From Deltaproteobacteria bacterium (lineage in GTDB: Bacteria > Myxococcota_A > UBA796 > UBA2385): 6,028 bases of DNA. Of the stretch, positions 1 through 5,247 are shown piece after piece (positions within the stretch are counted from its first letter, which is position 1; every line of letters begins with the position of its first letter). Location: contig RFKJ01000323.1 of the NCBI GenBank assembly GCA_003694325.1, positions 1 through 6,028 on the forward strand, in the 5' to 3' direction. The position numbers and the translations under genes are program-made. Under the pieces are notes generated by a model, which was given only the letters and a program-made list of their open reading frames with translations, did no database searches and was not told the origin of the DNA.

Positions 1-57
1 AGTACGCGCGACCGGTAGTTCCTCCCGGGTACGATGAACGTCGTGGTCGCGCGTACT
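1..57. repeat. Perfect 13-bp inverted repeat (long-loop hairpin)
   Basis: Bases 1-13 (AGTACGCGCGACC) are the exact reverse complement of bases 45-57, enclosing a 31-base spacer. The spacer holds a CCCGGG palindrome (24-29) and a small nested stem, ACGA 31-34 with TCGT 41-44. The left arm begins at the first base of the window, so the repeat could extend further left. There is no T-run beside it on either strand, so a standard Rho-independent terminator is not supported. It could be a dispersed palindromic repeat, a structured RNA or a protein-binding palindrome. Only the symmetry is directly visible. Confidence 0.7.
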
Positions 58-128
58 GCGGCCGCGCAGCGGCCGCCGCGGGGGTGCGCCGCAGGCGCAA
101 GGGGGGCGCGAGACCCCCTCCAAAGAGG
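58..128. repeat. Run of four short GC hairpins
   Basis: Four small palindromes follow one another. GCGGCCGC at 58-65 and 69-76 are separated by GCA. TGCGCC 85-90 and GGCGCA 94-99 are again separated by GCA. GGGGG 102-106 can pair with CCCCC 114-118. CCTC 117-120 can pair with GAGG 125-128, competing with the previous stem. The two GCA triloops in neighbouring, otherwise different stems are notable, although short GC stems are expected by chance in DNA this GC-rich. No coding capacity of typical character was seen here. Function unknown. Confidence 0.5.
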
Positions 129-132
129 CCGA

Positions 133-215
133 TAGTACCGGAGGCCCCAGGTTCCGGTGGACGGACACATCCGGTGCCCGAAGTACCCGGTAGGAACTTG
201 GGGCCGCAGGTACTA
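133..215 (-). terminator. Large imperfect inverted repeat at the end of the HEAT gene, possible terminator
   Basis: Bases 133-155 match the reverse complement of 193-215 at 20 of 23 positions; the mismatched pairs are 140/208, 142/206 and 150/198. The 37-base spacer contains a smaller hairpin, CGGA 162-165 with TCCG 170-173. The right arm starts with the TAG stop codon of the HEAT-repeat gene (213-215), and the left arm carries the same TAGTACC end. In the minus-strand transcript this gives a long stem-loop immediately at the end of translation, a position typical of a terminator or mRNA 3' stabilising structure. Downstream there is only a CTCTTT stretch, not a proper U-run, so intrinsic termination is uncertain. 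A dispersed repeat inserted at the gene end is the main alternative. Confidence 0.5.
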
Positions 216-920
216 GCGGATCTGGGCCGACGCCCATCGCCGCCAGGCGTCCCGCTCCTGTTCCGGCGACCGGCCCTCCCCCATGGAGAAGCCGCCGATC
301 TTCTCGAACGCCGGGACGACCTCGGCGGCCACGATGGGATCGGGATCGTCCATGGCGCGGAGCAGCGCCGGCACCGCCGACTTGTCGCCGATCTCGCCCA
401 GGGCGATGACGTAGTGGCGTCGGACCCACAGCGAGGTGCCCCGGTGGTAGTTGGTGGGGTCTTCGAGCGCCTGGGCGAGTGCCGGCACGGCCTGGGGGTC
501 CCCCATGGCCCCCAGCGCGGTCGCCGCCTCGGCTCGCACGATGATCGCCGGGTCGCGGAGCAGGGCGGCCACGTCATCGGTGTGGCTGCGGTCGCCGATC
601 TCGCCGAGCCCGCCCACCGCCGCCGCCCGGATCGCCGGCTGGGGATCGGACAGCAGTCCAACCAGGATCTGCTCGGCCTGGGCGCCCCCGATGTGGCCCA
701 GCGCCCGGATGGCGACCCAGCGCTTGCGGGTGTCGGCATCCTCGTCGAGGGCCAGGGAGCGCACCATCGCGATGTCGGTGGCCCCCAGGGCGACGATGCG
801 GTCGAAGGCTTCCTGGCGCGCCGCGACCGGCAGGTCGGGGTCCGAGGCCAGGGCCATGTCCTGCTCCGGGCCGGCCAGGACGGGAAGACCGAGGAGCAGG
901 AACAGGGAGATCAGGGTCAT
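213..920 (-). CDS. Exported HEAT-repeat protein
   Basis: This is a 235-residue protein built of HEAT (PBS-lyase-type) helical repeats, a fold that normally serves as a protein-binding scaffold. Residues 1-16 (MTLISLFLLLGLPVLA) form a hydrophobic segment like a signal peptide, so a periplasmic location is inferred. Repeats of about 31 residues follow. Clear units start near D61, D92, D123, D154 and D192, with the recurring pattern DPxxxVRxxAxxALGxxGD then xAVPALxxAL; residues 27-60 may be a degenerate first unit. The unit starting at D154 is about 7 residues longer than the others. The tail is Trp/Arg-rich (DAWRRWASAQIR). I chose ATG at 920 because a GTG at 929 has no ribosome site, while a weak GAG precedes 920. 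It starts 13 bases after the YggT gene and is probably co-transcribed with it. The fold is clear; the partner is unknown. Confidence 0.85.
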   Translation of the reverse strand: MTLISLFLLLGLPVLAGPEQDMALASDPDLPVAARQEAFDRIVALGATDIAMVRSLALDEDADTRKRWVAIRALGHIGGAQAEQILVGLLSDPQPAIRAAAVGGLGEIGDRSHTDDVAALLRDPAIIVRAEAATALGAMGDPQAVPALAQALEDPTNYHRGTSLWVRRHYVIALGEIGDKSAVPALLRAMDDPDPIVAAEVVPAFEKIGGFSMGEGRSPEQERDAWRRWASAQIR

Positions 921-933
921 GGACGGCACTCGT

Positions 934-1179
934 TCAGGGCTGGATGAGGACGACGCGGACGGCCCCGAGCAGCAGCACCAACACCACTGCGCTGAGGTCC
1001 CATCCCCCCAAGGGTAGCCGGTCGAGCACCACCCGCAGGGGAACCTGCAGCGGCTCGGTCAACAGGTGGGTCAACCGCCGCGGCCAGCGCTCCGGGTCCG
1101 GCTGGACCCAGGCGATGAGGATGTCGATGGCGATGATCACCAGGTAGAGCTGGATGGCCAGCGCGATCCCGGCCCGCAT
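934..1179 (-). CDS. YggT-family small inner-membrane protein
   Basis: This 81-residue protein has two predicted membrane helices, at about residues 5-25 and 59-79. The connecting segment carries family features: the run IAWVQPDP ending the first helix, then LTEPLQVPLRVVLDRLP, then GGWDLSAVVLVLLL leading into the second helix. YggT proteins are small inner-membrane proteins, often made of one or two such units; their biochemical role is poorly defined, with links reported to osmotic stress and, in plant and cyanobacterial relatives, to membrane-complex or division functions. This is a single-unit version. The ATG at 1179 is preceded by GGAG at a 5-base spacing, which supports the start. It lies 30 bases after the barrel gene and 13 bases before the HEAT gene, suggesting one operon. 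The usual yggS/proC neighbours are not seen here. Confidence 0.85.
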   Translation of the reverse strand: MRAGIALAIQLYLVIIAIDILIAWVQPDPERWPRRLTHLLTEPLQVPLRVVLDRLPLGGWDLSAVVLVLLLGAVRVVLIQP

Positions 1180-1209
1180 GGTGGCTCCGTCCCGGCCGCG
1201 CGACCGGCA

Positions 1210-2913
1210 CTAGAATTCGTAGGCGATGCGCGACTGCAGCGTGAAGAACCGGCCGATCGCGGCGCCGTCGGCGTTGGTGCTGGAGTGCAGGCCGGCGGCC
1301 TCGTAGGCGATGCGATCGGTGGTCCGGGCGTAGCCCGACTCCAGGCTGAACAGCAGGTGTTCATGGAACTGGTGCTTGATGGCCAGGTCGGCCTCCCAGC
1401 CCAGGCTCCGGGCGGTGGCCCGGGGGTTGTCGCAGGGCACGTCGTCGTCGGCGCTGCAGTAGATGATGATGCCATCGGGCTTGTCGGGCCAGGCCATCAG
1501 CCACGCCCCGGTCACGTGCCAGTTGTCCATGGGCGACCAGGTGACCTGCGGGAAGATGTAGCGGCTGTTCACGACCCCGCCATTGCTCCACAGGCCCTGG
1601 GCGGTGTCGGTCCAGGCGCCGGCCGTGGCGCGGGCCAGCACCTCCTCGTAGATGAGCAGGCCGACGTTGTAGTCGGGATGCAGCGCCCGCCCGGTGAAGT
1701 CACCGTCGCCCAGGGTGTTCTCGTCGCCGCTGGCGTAGCCGGTCTCGAACACGCCGCTGATCAGGTCGGACTTGTAGCCCGCCCGTGCGACGTAGCTCCA
1801 GATGTCCGCCTTCTTCTTGAGCGGATCACCGTCGATGCCCTCGACCGCAGCATCGGGAGCGATGGCCCGGGTGGTCCCCTGGATGGTGAGCGCTTCGGTC
1901 TCCAGGTAGATCCCCTTCCACAGCCAGCGCAGGTACACGTCGTAGATCCAGACCTTGCTGTCGGTCTCGCGCTGGACCCGGTTGACGACGTAGGCGCCGG
2001 CGGTCAGGTCGCCCTTGCTGCCCAGCATGTCGACGTCCTCGCCCCGGTAGATGAGGGCGTAGACCATCTCCCATACGTCGTCGTCCTGGTCGGCCCACCA
2101 GTCGCTGCCCCGGTCGGTGTCCTGCCGGGTCGTGTCCTCGTTGGTGTGCTCGATGGTGTGGTAGCCCAGCCCGTCGGGATCACAGGCCGGGTTGTAGACC
2201 GGATCCCCCTCCTCGATGATCTCCTCCTGGTTCGTCTCCGGGTTGATCCAGGTCGTGGAGCACTCGTAGCCGTAGTACTGGATCAGCGGGTCCTCGACGA
2301 GGCGATCGACGCCCACGGCGAGGTAGAGCGGGATGTCGGCGGGCTCCTTGCCGGCGATGGTCTGGGCGATGGCGATGGGCTTGGTCGCGAAGATCACCCG
2401 GTCGTAGGTGGACCCGTAGTGGTTCTCGCCGAAGGTGTCGTCGAAGCCATCCCCGGCGTTGGCCAGCAGGCCCATCCCCCAGTCGCTGGGCTGGCGGCCG
2501 ACCCGCATCAGGCCCACCGGCAGGTTGAACTCGATCCAGGCCCGCTTGAGCTTGAACGCGCTGTCGGCGACGCCGTCGACCCCGGTGGTGGTCGGGTCCC
2601 CGGCGAACAGGGCGGTGCTCGACGCGCTCTCGTTGTCGCCCCAGACCACGTCGTCGAGCACGTCGGTCATCATGAAGAACTTCGCCCGGTCCTCGAAGTT
2701 GATCCCCGGCTGCAGGCGCAGGCGCTGGACCATCATCCGGGCGTCCTCGTCCTGGCCTTCGAAGAAGGAGATGTCGGGGTTGCCGAGCAGGCCCCCGGCC
2801 ATGAGCTGACCCCGCACCCGGTAATAGCCGTCCAGGCTGAATTCCCAGTCGTCCGGAGCGGCCTGGGCAGTGGAGGCGCCAGCCAGCAGAAGGAACGCAG
2901 CAGCGTGCAGCAT
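1210..2913 (-). CDS. Outer-membrane beta-barrel protein (myxobacterial TIGR04551-like)
   Basis: This is a 567-residue exported protein. Residues 1-18 form a signal peptide ending STAQA before APDDWEF. The body shows alternating polar/hydrophobic strands, beginning with WEFSLDGYYRVRGQL and ending FTLQSRIAYEF, with the terminal Phe typical of the C-terminal signal for barrel insertion. The conserved-looking block at 139-180 (GRQPSDWGMGLLANAGDG, then FDDTFGENHYGSTYDRV) resembles an uncharacterised myxobacterial outer-membrane family I recall as TIGR04551; that label is from memory and tentative. An acidic region, about 205-290, looks like a long surface loop. Four Cys (218, 244, 486, 494) lie in probable loops and could form two disulfides. 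The ATG at 2913 has GAGG with a 6-base spacer, and an in-frame stop lies upstream. It is first of a likely three-gene unit with the YggT and HEAT genes. Transported substrate unknown. Confidence 0.8.
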   Translation of the reverse strand: MLHAAAFLLLAGASTAQAAPDDWEFSLDGYYRVRGQLMAGGLLGNPDISFFEGQDEDARMMVQRLRLQPGINFEDRAKFFMMTDVLDDVVWGDNESASSTALFAGDPTTTGVDGVADSAFKLKRAWIEFNLPVGLMRVGRQPSDWGMGLLANAGDGFDDTFGENHYGSTYDRVIFATKPIAIAQTIAGKEPADIPLYLAVGVDRLVEDPLIQYYGYECSTTWINPETNQEEIIEEGDPVYNPACDPDGLGYHTIEHTNEDTTRQDTDRGSDWWADQDDDVWEMVYALIYRGEDVDMLGSKGDLTAGAYVVNRVQRETDSKVWIYDVYLRWLWKGIYLETEALTIQGTTRAIAPDAAVEGIDGDPLKKKADIWSYVARAGYKSDLISGVFETGYASGDENTLGDGDFTGRALHPDYNVGLLIYEEVLARATAGAWTDTAQGLWSNGGVVNSRYIFPQVTWSPMDNWHVTGAWLMAWPDKPDGIIIYCSADDDVPCDNPRATARSLGWEADLAIKHQFHEHLLFSLESGYARTTDRIAYEAAGLHSSTNADGAAIGRFFTLQSRIAYEF

Positions 2914-2941
2914 CGGGATCCTCGGGGTGTCGGGGGCGCGG

Positions 2942-2957
2942 CCCTGGGACCGCAGGG
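2942..2957 (-). other. Small hairpin in the barrel gene leader
   Basis: CCCTG (2942-2946) pairs with CAGGG (2953-2957) around a 6-base loop; the flanking GGCCC (2940-2944) and GGGCC (2960-2964) offer an alternative outer pairing. It lies between the weak promoter candidate at 2965-2970 and the start codon at 2913, about 30 bases before the ATG, so it would be in the 5' leader. No riboswitch signature was recognised. Confidence 0.35.
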
Positions 2958-2964
2958 ACGGGCC

Positions 2965-2970
2965 ACACTA
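2965..2970 (-). promoter_or_regulatory. Possible extended -10 element for the barrel operon
   Basis: On the minus strand the sequence reads TGCTAGTGT: a TAGTGT hexamer with a TGn extension, similar to a sigma-70 extended -10. No convincing -35 box was found at the normal spacing. It lies just after the hairpin at 2995-3025 and would place a transcript start about 45 bases ahead of the ATG at 2913. It is weak, and the housekeeping sigma preferences of this organism are unknown. Confidence 0.25.
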
Positions 2971-2994
2971 GCACACGCGACCCCCCAACGAGCA

Positions 2995-3025
2995 GGGCGC
3001 AGCCCGCGAACCGCCGGCTGCGCCC
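2995..3025 (-). terminator. Strong 10-bp GC hairpin after the lipoprotein gene
   Basis: GGGCGCAGCC (2995-3004) and GGCTGCGCCC (3016-3025) are perfect reverse complements around an 11-base loop. The stem begins about 20 bases after the lipoprotein stop codon at 3045-3047, where a terminator would be expected. On the minus strand it is followed by TGCTCGTTGGGG rather than a U-run, so it may act with Rho, or as an RNA-protecting 3' stem, rather than as a textbook intrinsic terminator. Confidence 0.6.
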
Positions 3026-3044
3026 GTCGTCGCCCGCGCCGAGG

Positions 3045-3983
3045 CTACTCGACGCAGATGTCGGGGTAGCGCTTGCCGTCCTCCCAGCCGGTATAGACGT
3101 TGCTGATCATGATGCTGTTGGCGAAGACGTAGGCCTTGGTGCGGCCGAGCAGCACGTGATCGTCGAGGGAGGCGTCGTAGGCGTACATGTCGACGTTCCA
3201 GGTCCCCTCGGGCACGTTGATGGCCACCCACAGGCCGTCTTCCGAGGTGTAGGGCTGGTCCCGGTTGGGGAAGCTGTCGACGAAGTACTTGACCACCAGC
3301 GAGTCGGGGATGTTGCCGGCGTCGTCGGTGATGACCACCTGGACCCCTTCGAGCGCGTCACCGCCGCAGTCGAGGGCGGTCCCGGCGATGGTGCCCTTGT
3401 CGCCGTCGGGGCTGACGCCCAGCAGCGAGGGGATGATGGCGTAGGTGGTCGACGACACCGAGTTGAAGGTGACGTCGAGCGTCCCGCTCTCGATGTAGGG
3501 GTCGATCTGGTTGACCTCGTAGGTGTCCACCGTGGCCCCCAGCGCCGGGTCGGTGCTGACCTTGTAGGCGATGGGCTGGCAGGTCTTCCAGGTGGTGGTG
3601 ACCGTGCCGTCGGAGGCGCTGTCCACCTCGTAGTCGGGCGCGCCCCCGGTGGGGTCGTTGTTCCACCAGAGCTGCACCTTGGCGTCGGCCACCCCGTCAC
3701 CGGACTCGAAGTCCTGCACGAAGCCGTAGGCCGAGATGTCGACCTGGTAGTCGGAGATGACGGTCTGCGTCATCCAGTTGCCTTCCCCGTAGGTGCAGGA
3801 GTCCAGGTCCTCGCTGCTGGGGGGTTCGGTGGTGACGTTGATGTACTCGTCGAACCGGTCGCTGCCGCTGCTGCCGCCATCACCGGTCGCTCCCCCATCT
3901 CCGGCGGTGCCGCCCGTGTCATCGGAACCGCCCTTGTCGCCACAGCCCACCAGTGCCAGGGCCAGAGTCATCGCGTAGATCAT
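3045..3983 (-). CDS. Lipoprotein with beta-sandwich-like modules, function unknown
   Basis: From the ATG at 3983 this encodes 312 residues. A hydrophobic leader ends in the lipobox LVGC, making Cys14 the lipidated residue. Residues 15-43 are a Gly/Asp/Ser/Thr-rich flexible tether. The rest reads as extracytoplasmic beta-sheet: one module around residues 70-180 (DGVADAKVQLWWNNDPTGG region) and another around 196-275, beginning KGTIAGTALDCGGDALEGVQ, which resembles carboxypeptidase regulatory-like or similar Ig-like domains. Mature Cys at 63, 135, 206 and 310 could form two disulfides. An earlier ATGATG at 4028 would add 15 residues including four Arg, but it lies in the loop of an inverted repeat and lacks a ribosome site, whereas 3983 has GGAGGAG. 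No catalytic motif was seen. It stands alone between two hairpins; a surface-binding or structural role is a guess. Confidence 0.75.
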   Translation of the reverse strand: MIYAMTLALALVGCGDKGGSDDTGGTAGDGGATGDGGSSGSDRFDEYINVTTEPPSSEDLDSCTYGEGNWMTQTVISDYQVDISAYGFVQDFESGDGVADAKVQLWWNNDPTGGAPDYEVDSASDGTVTTTWKTCQPIAYKVSTDPALGATVDTYEVNQIDPYIESGTLDVTFNSVSSTTYAIIPSLLGVSPDGDKGTIAGTALDCGGDALEGVQVVITDDAGNIPDSLVVKYFVDSFPNRDQPYTSEDGLWVAINVPEGTWNVDMYAYDASLDDHVLLGRTKAYVFANSIMISNVYTGWEDGKRYPDICVE

Positions 3984-3985
3984 TG

Positions 3986-3992
3986 CTCCTCC
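3986..3992 (-). promoter_or_regulatory. Ribosome binding site that decides the lipoprotein start
   Basis: The minus strand reads GGAGGAG followed by CA and the ATG at 3983. Its GGAGG core is 4 bases from the start codon, slightly close but strong. The competing ATG pair at 4023-4028 has only a GCAGCAGC sequence in front. This is the main reason for preferring the shorter protein. Confidence 0.65.
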
Positions 3993-4009
3993 AGCGGGCC
4001 CTGTCCGAC

Positions 4010-4060
4010 GGGGCCACGGGCGCATCATAGCTGCTGCGGCGCAATCGTGCCCGTGGCCCC
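4010..4060 (-). terminator. Perfect 12-bp inverted repeat between dnaJ-like and lipoprotein genes
   Basis: GGGGCCACGGGC (4010-4021) is the exact reverse complement of 4049-4060, with a 27-base loop. It lies 75 bases after the DnaJ stop and 18 bases before the lipoprotein ribosome site. It could end the dnaJ transcript or form a leader structure for the lipoprotein mRNA. There is no U-run after it. The loop contains TATGAT (4024-4029, minus strand), a five-of-six match to a -10 hexamer, without a recognisable -35. If that is the promoter, transcription would start inside the near arm and the hairpin would not form in the lipoprotein mRNA. Confidence 0.55.
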
Positions 4061-4080
4061 CGCGGATCCCCCGCCCCGAG

Positions 4081-4109
4081 CGGCGGACCGGGCGGCGGAC
4101 CGGGCGGCG
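4081..4109. repeat. 12-bp tandem repeat, 2.4 copies
   Basis: The unit CGGCGGACCGGG occurs at 4081-4092 and 4093-4104, followed by a partial CGGCG to 4109. It lies in the non-coding gap just after the DnaJ stop codon (4135-4137). It may be simple slippage in GC-rich DNA; no function is suggested by the sequence. Confidence 0.7.
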
Positions 4110-4134
4110 CCGGCGACCCGCGGCGGTCGGCGAC

Positions 4135-5148
4135 CTACAGCGCCAGCCCGGCCCGCACGTCCTGGTCGTAGAGGGCGGCCAGCTCGTCGGCCAGGGCTCG
4201 CACCCGCTCGCCGTCGACCTTCCGCGGCGCCGTCGGGTGCAGCACCACGATCAGGTCCCCCCGACCCTTCCGCAGCGGGATCCCCTTGCCGCGCAGCCGC
4301 AGCTTCTGGCCGGCCTGGGCCCCCGCCGGCACCGTCAGCTTGACGTCGCCGTCGAAGGTCGGCACCGTGATCCGCGCTCCGGTCAGCGCCTCGGCGAAGG
4401 TGATCGGGACGTCCAGCTCGACGTTGTCTCCGACCCGGCGCAGCCCGGCCGGCTCGGTGATCCGCACCGTCAGCCGCAGGTCCCCGGGAGGACCGCCGGT
4501 CGGGGAGTCCCCTCCCTTGCCGCGCAGGCGGATCGTCTGCCCATCGCGGACGCCCGGCGGCAACCGGACCTTGACGGTCTCCTCCTGCATGACGAGCGTG
4601 GCCTGCCCGCCGCCGCCCGCCAGGACCGGGCGCCGCAGGCTGATGGTCACCGGGTCGCCGCGGGCCACGTCCAGCAGCGAGACCCGCACCTCGGCGTCGA
4701 TGTCCTGGCCCTTGCGTGGACCGCGCCGCGCCCGACGGCCGAAGATCGAGCCCAGGATGTCCTGCGGATCGCCGCCCCCGAACCCCTCGAACCCTCCGAA
4801 ACCGCCCGAGAAGTCGGGGCCGTCGGCTCCGAACCCGCCGAAGCCGCCGAAGCCGCCGCCGGGGAACCCACCGCCGGCGAACCCGCCACCGGCCCGCTTC
4901 CAGGCGCGGGCCTTCTCGGGATCGAAGCCCGGCTTGAGCGAGATCTCCCCGAACTCGTCGTACAGCTTGCGCCGCTCCTCGTCCCCCAGGACGTCGTAGG
5001 CGGCATTGATCTCCTTGAACCGCTCGGCGTCCGCCTCGCTCTTCGCCACGTCGGGGTGGTGCTTGCGGGCCAGCTTCTTGTACTTCTTGCGGATCTCGTC
5101 CGCGCTGGCGTCGCGGGACACGCCAAGCACTGCATAGGGGTCGCGCAT
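4135..5148 (-). CDS. Class B DnaJ/CbpA-type J-domain co-chaperone
   Basis: A complete 337-residue cytoplasmic Hsp40 expected to stimulate the ATPase of a DnaK partner and deliver unfolded clients. The J domain spans about residues 3-67 (DPYAVLGVSRDASADEIR) with the catalytic H31-P32-D33 motif, followed by FKEINAAYDVLGDEERRKLYDEFG. A Gly/Phe-rich linker runs from 87 to about 126. The cysteine-rich zinc finger of class A DnaJ is absent; I see no cysteine at all. Two C-terminal client-binding domains follow, about 147-240 and 241-304, each with the typical VxxPxGxxxGQxxRLRGKG signature (VRLPPGVRDGQTIRLRGKG and VPAGAQAGQKLRLRGKG). The length fits CbpA/DnaJ class B proteins. ATG at 5148 has GGGAGG with a 6-base spacer. 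No dnaK, grpE or cbpM is adjacent in the window, and no CIRCE heat-shock operator was seen upstream. Confidence 0.95.
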   Translation of the reverse strand: MRDPYAVLGVSRDASADEIRKKYKKLARKHHPDVAKSEADAERFKEINAAYDVLGDEERRKLYDEFGEISLKPGFDPEKARAWKRAGGGFAGGGFPGGGFGGFGGFGADGPDFSGGFGGFEGFGGGDPQDILGSIFGRRARRGPRKGQDIDAEVRVSLLDVARGDPVTISLRRPVLAGGGGQATLVMQEETVKVRLPPGVRDGQTIRLRGKGGDSPTGGPPGDLRLTVRITEPAGLRRVGDNVELDVPITFAEALTGARITVPTFDGDVKLTVPAGAQAGQKLRLRGKGIPLRKGRGDLIVVLHPTAPRKVDGERVRALADELAALYDQDVRAGLAL

Positions 5149-5154
5149 CGAAAA

Positions 5155-5160
5155 CCTCCC
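5155..5160 (-). promoter_or_regulatory. Strong ribosome binding site of the DnaJ gene
   Basis: The minus strand reads GGGAGG, then TTTTCG, then ATG at 5148. The 6-base spacer and near-consensus core fix the start and agree with the J domain beginning at residue 3. Confidence 0.8.
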
Positions 5161-5171
5161 AGGTCGGCAGA

Positions 5172-5177
5172 ATGGTA
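5172..5177 (-). promoter_or_regulatory. Weak -10-like hexamer ahead of the DnaJ gene
   Basis: TACCAT on the minus strand matches a sigma-70 -10 at four of six positions, with a poor TTTCCG -35 candidate 17 bases upstream. It would give a leader of roughly 17 bases that just includes the ribosome site. No sigma-32-type promoter was recognised. The call is low confidence. Confidence 0.2.
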
Positions 5178-5220
5178 GTCACCGCACGGCCCCCCGGAAA
5201 CGCGCGCCCCCAAGACGCCG

Positions 5221-5247
5221 CCCGGCGCCCTCCCGGCTCGGCGCGGG
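5221..5247 (-). terminator. Bulged GC hairpin after the ceramidase-like gene
   Basis: CCCGGCGCC (5221-5229) pairs with GGCGCGGG (5240-5247) with one unpaired base, around a roughly 10-base loop. It starts 17 bases after the stop codon at 5264-5266. No U-run follows on the minus strand. The gap 5149-5263 is GC-rich enough that a stem of this size is not strong evidence by itself. Confidence 0.35.

Noticed and set aside
133..215. Integron attC site
   Set aside because: The long imperfect inverted repeat next to a gene end suggested it, but the conserved GTTRRRY / RYYYAAC core sites were not found.
1..215. CRISPR array
   Set aside because: The repeats are inverted and of different sizes, not regularly spaced direct repeats.
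1..215. Retron-type non-coding RNA
   Set aside because: Inverted repeats could recall msr-msd, but there is no reverse transcriptase in the window and no convincing branching-G context.
84..947. Plus-strand open frame of 287 codons opposite the HEAT gene
   Set aside because: It is Arg/Gly-rich antisense of the HEAT repeats; the minus-strand frame shows clear periodic HEAT units.
1066..3069. Very long open frame on the plus strand opposite the barrel gene (667 codons)
   Set aside because: The translation is a low-complexity mix of Val, Gly, Asp, Pro and Arg, with no signal peptide or motif, and mirrors the codon bias of the minus-strand gene. Such antisense frames are expected in GC-rich DNA.
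3156..4343. Plus-strand open frame of 395 codons opposite the lipoprotein and the end of the DnaJ gene
   Set aside because: It is Gly/Val/Pro/Arg-biased, crosses two real genes and their gap, and has no recognisable domain.
4798..4890. Repeat array of CCGCCGAAG-like units
   Set aside because: It is explained by the Gly/Phe-rich linker of the DnaJ protein being encoded there.
4025..5182. Alternative minus-strand frame overlapping the whole DnaJ gene
   Set aside because: It is Arg-rich shifted-frame sequence; the DnaJ frame has full J-domain and client-domain signatures.
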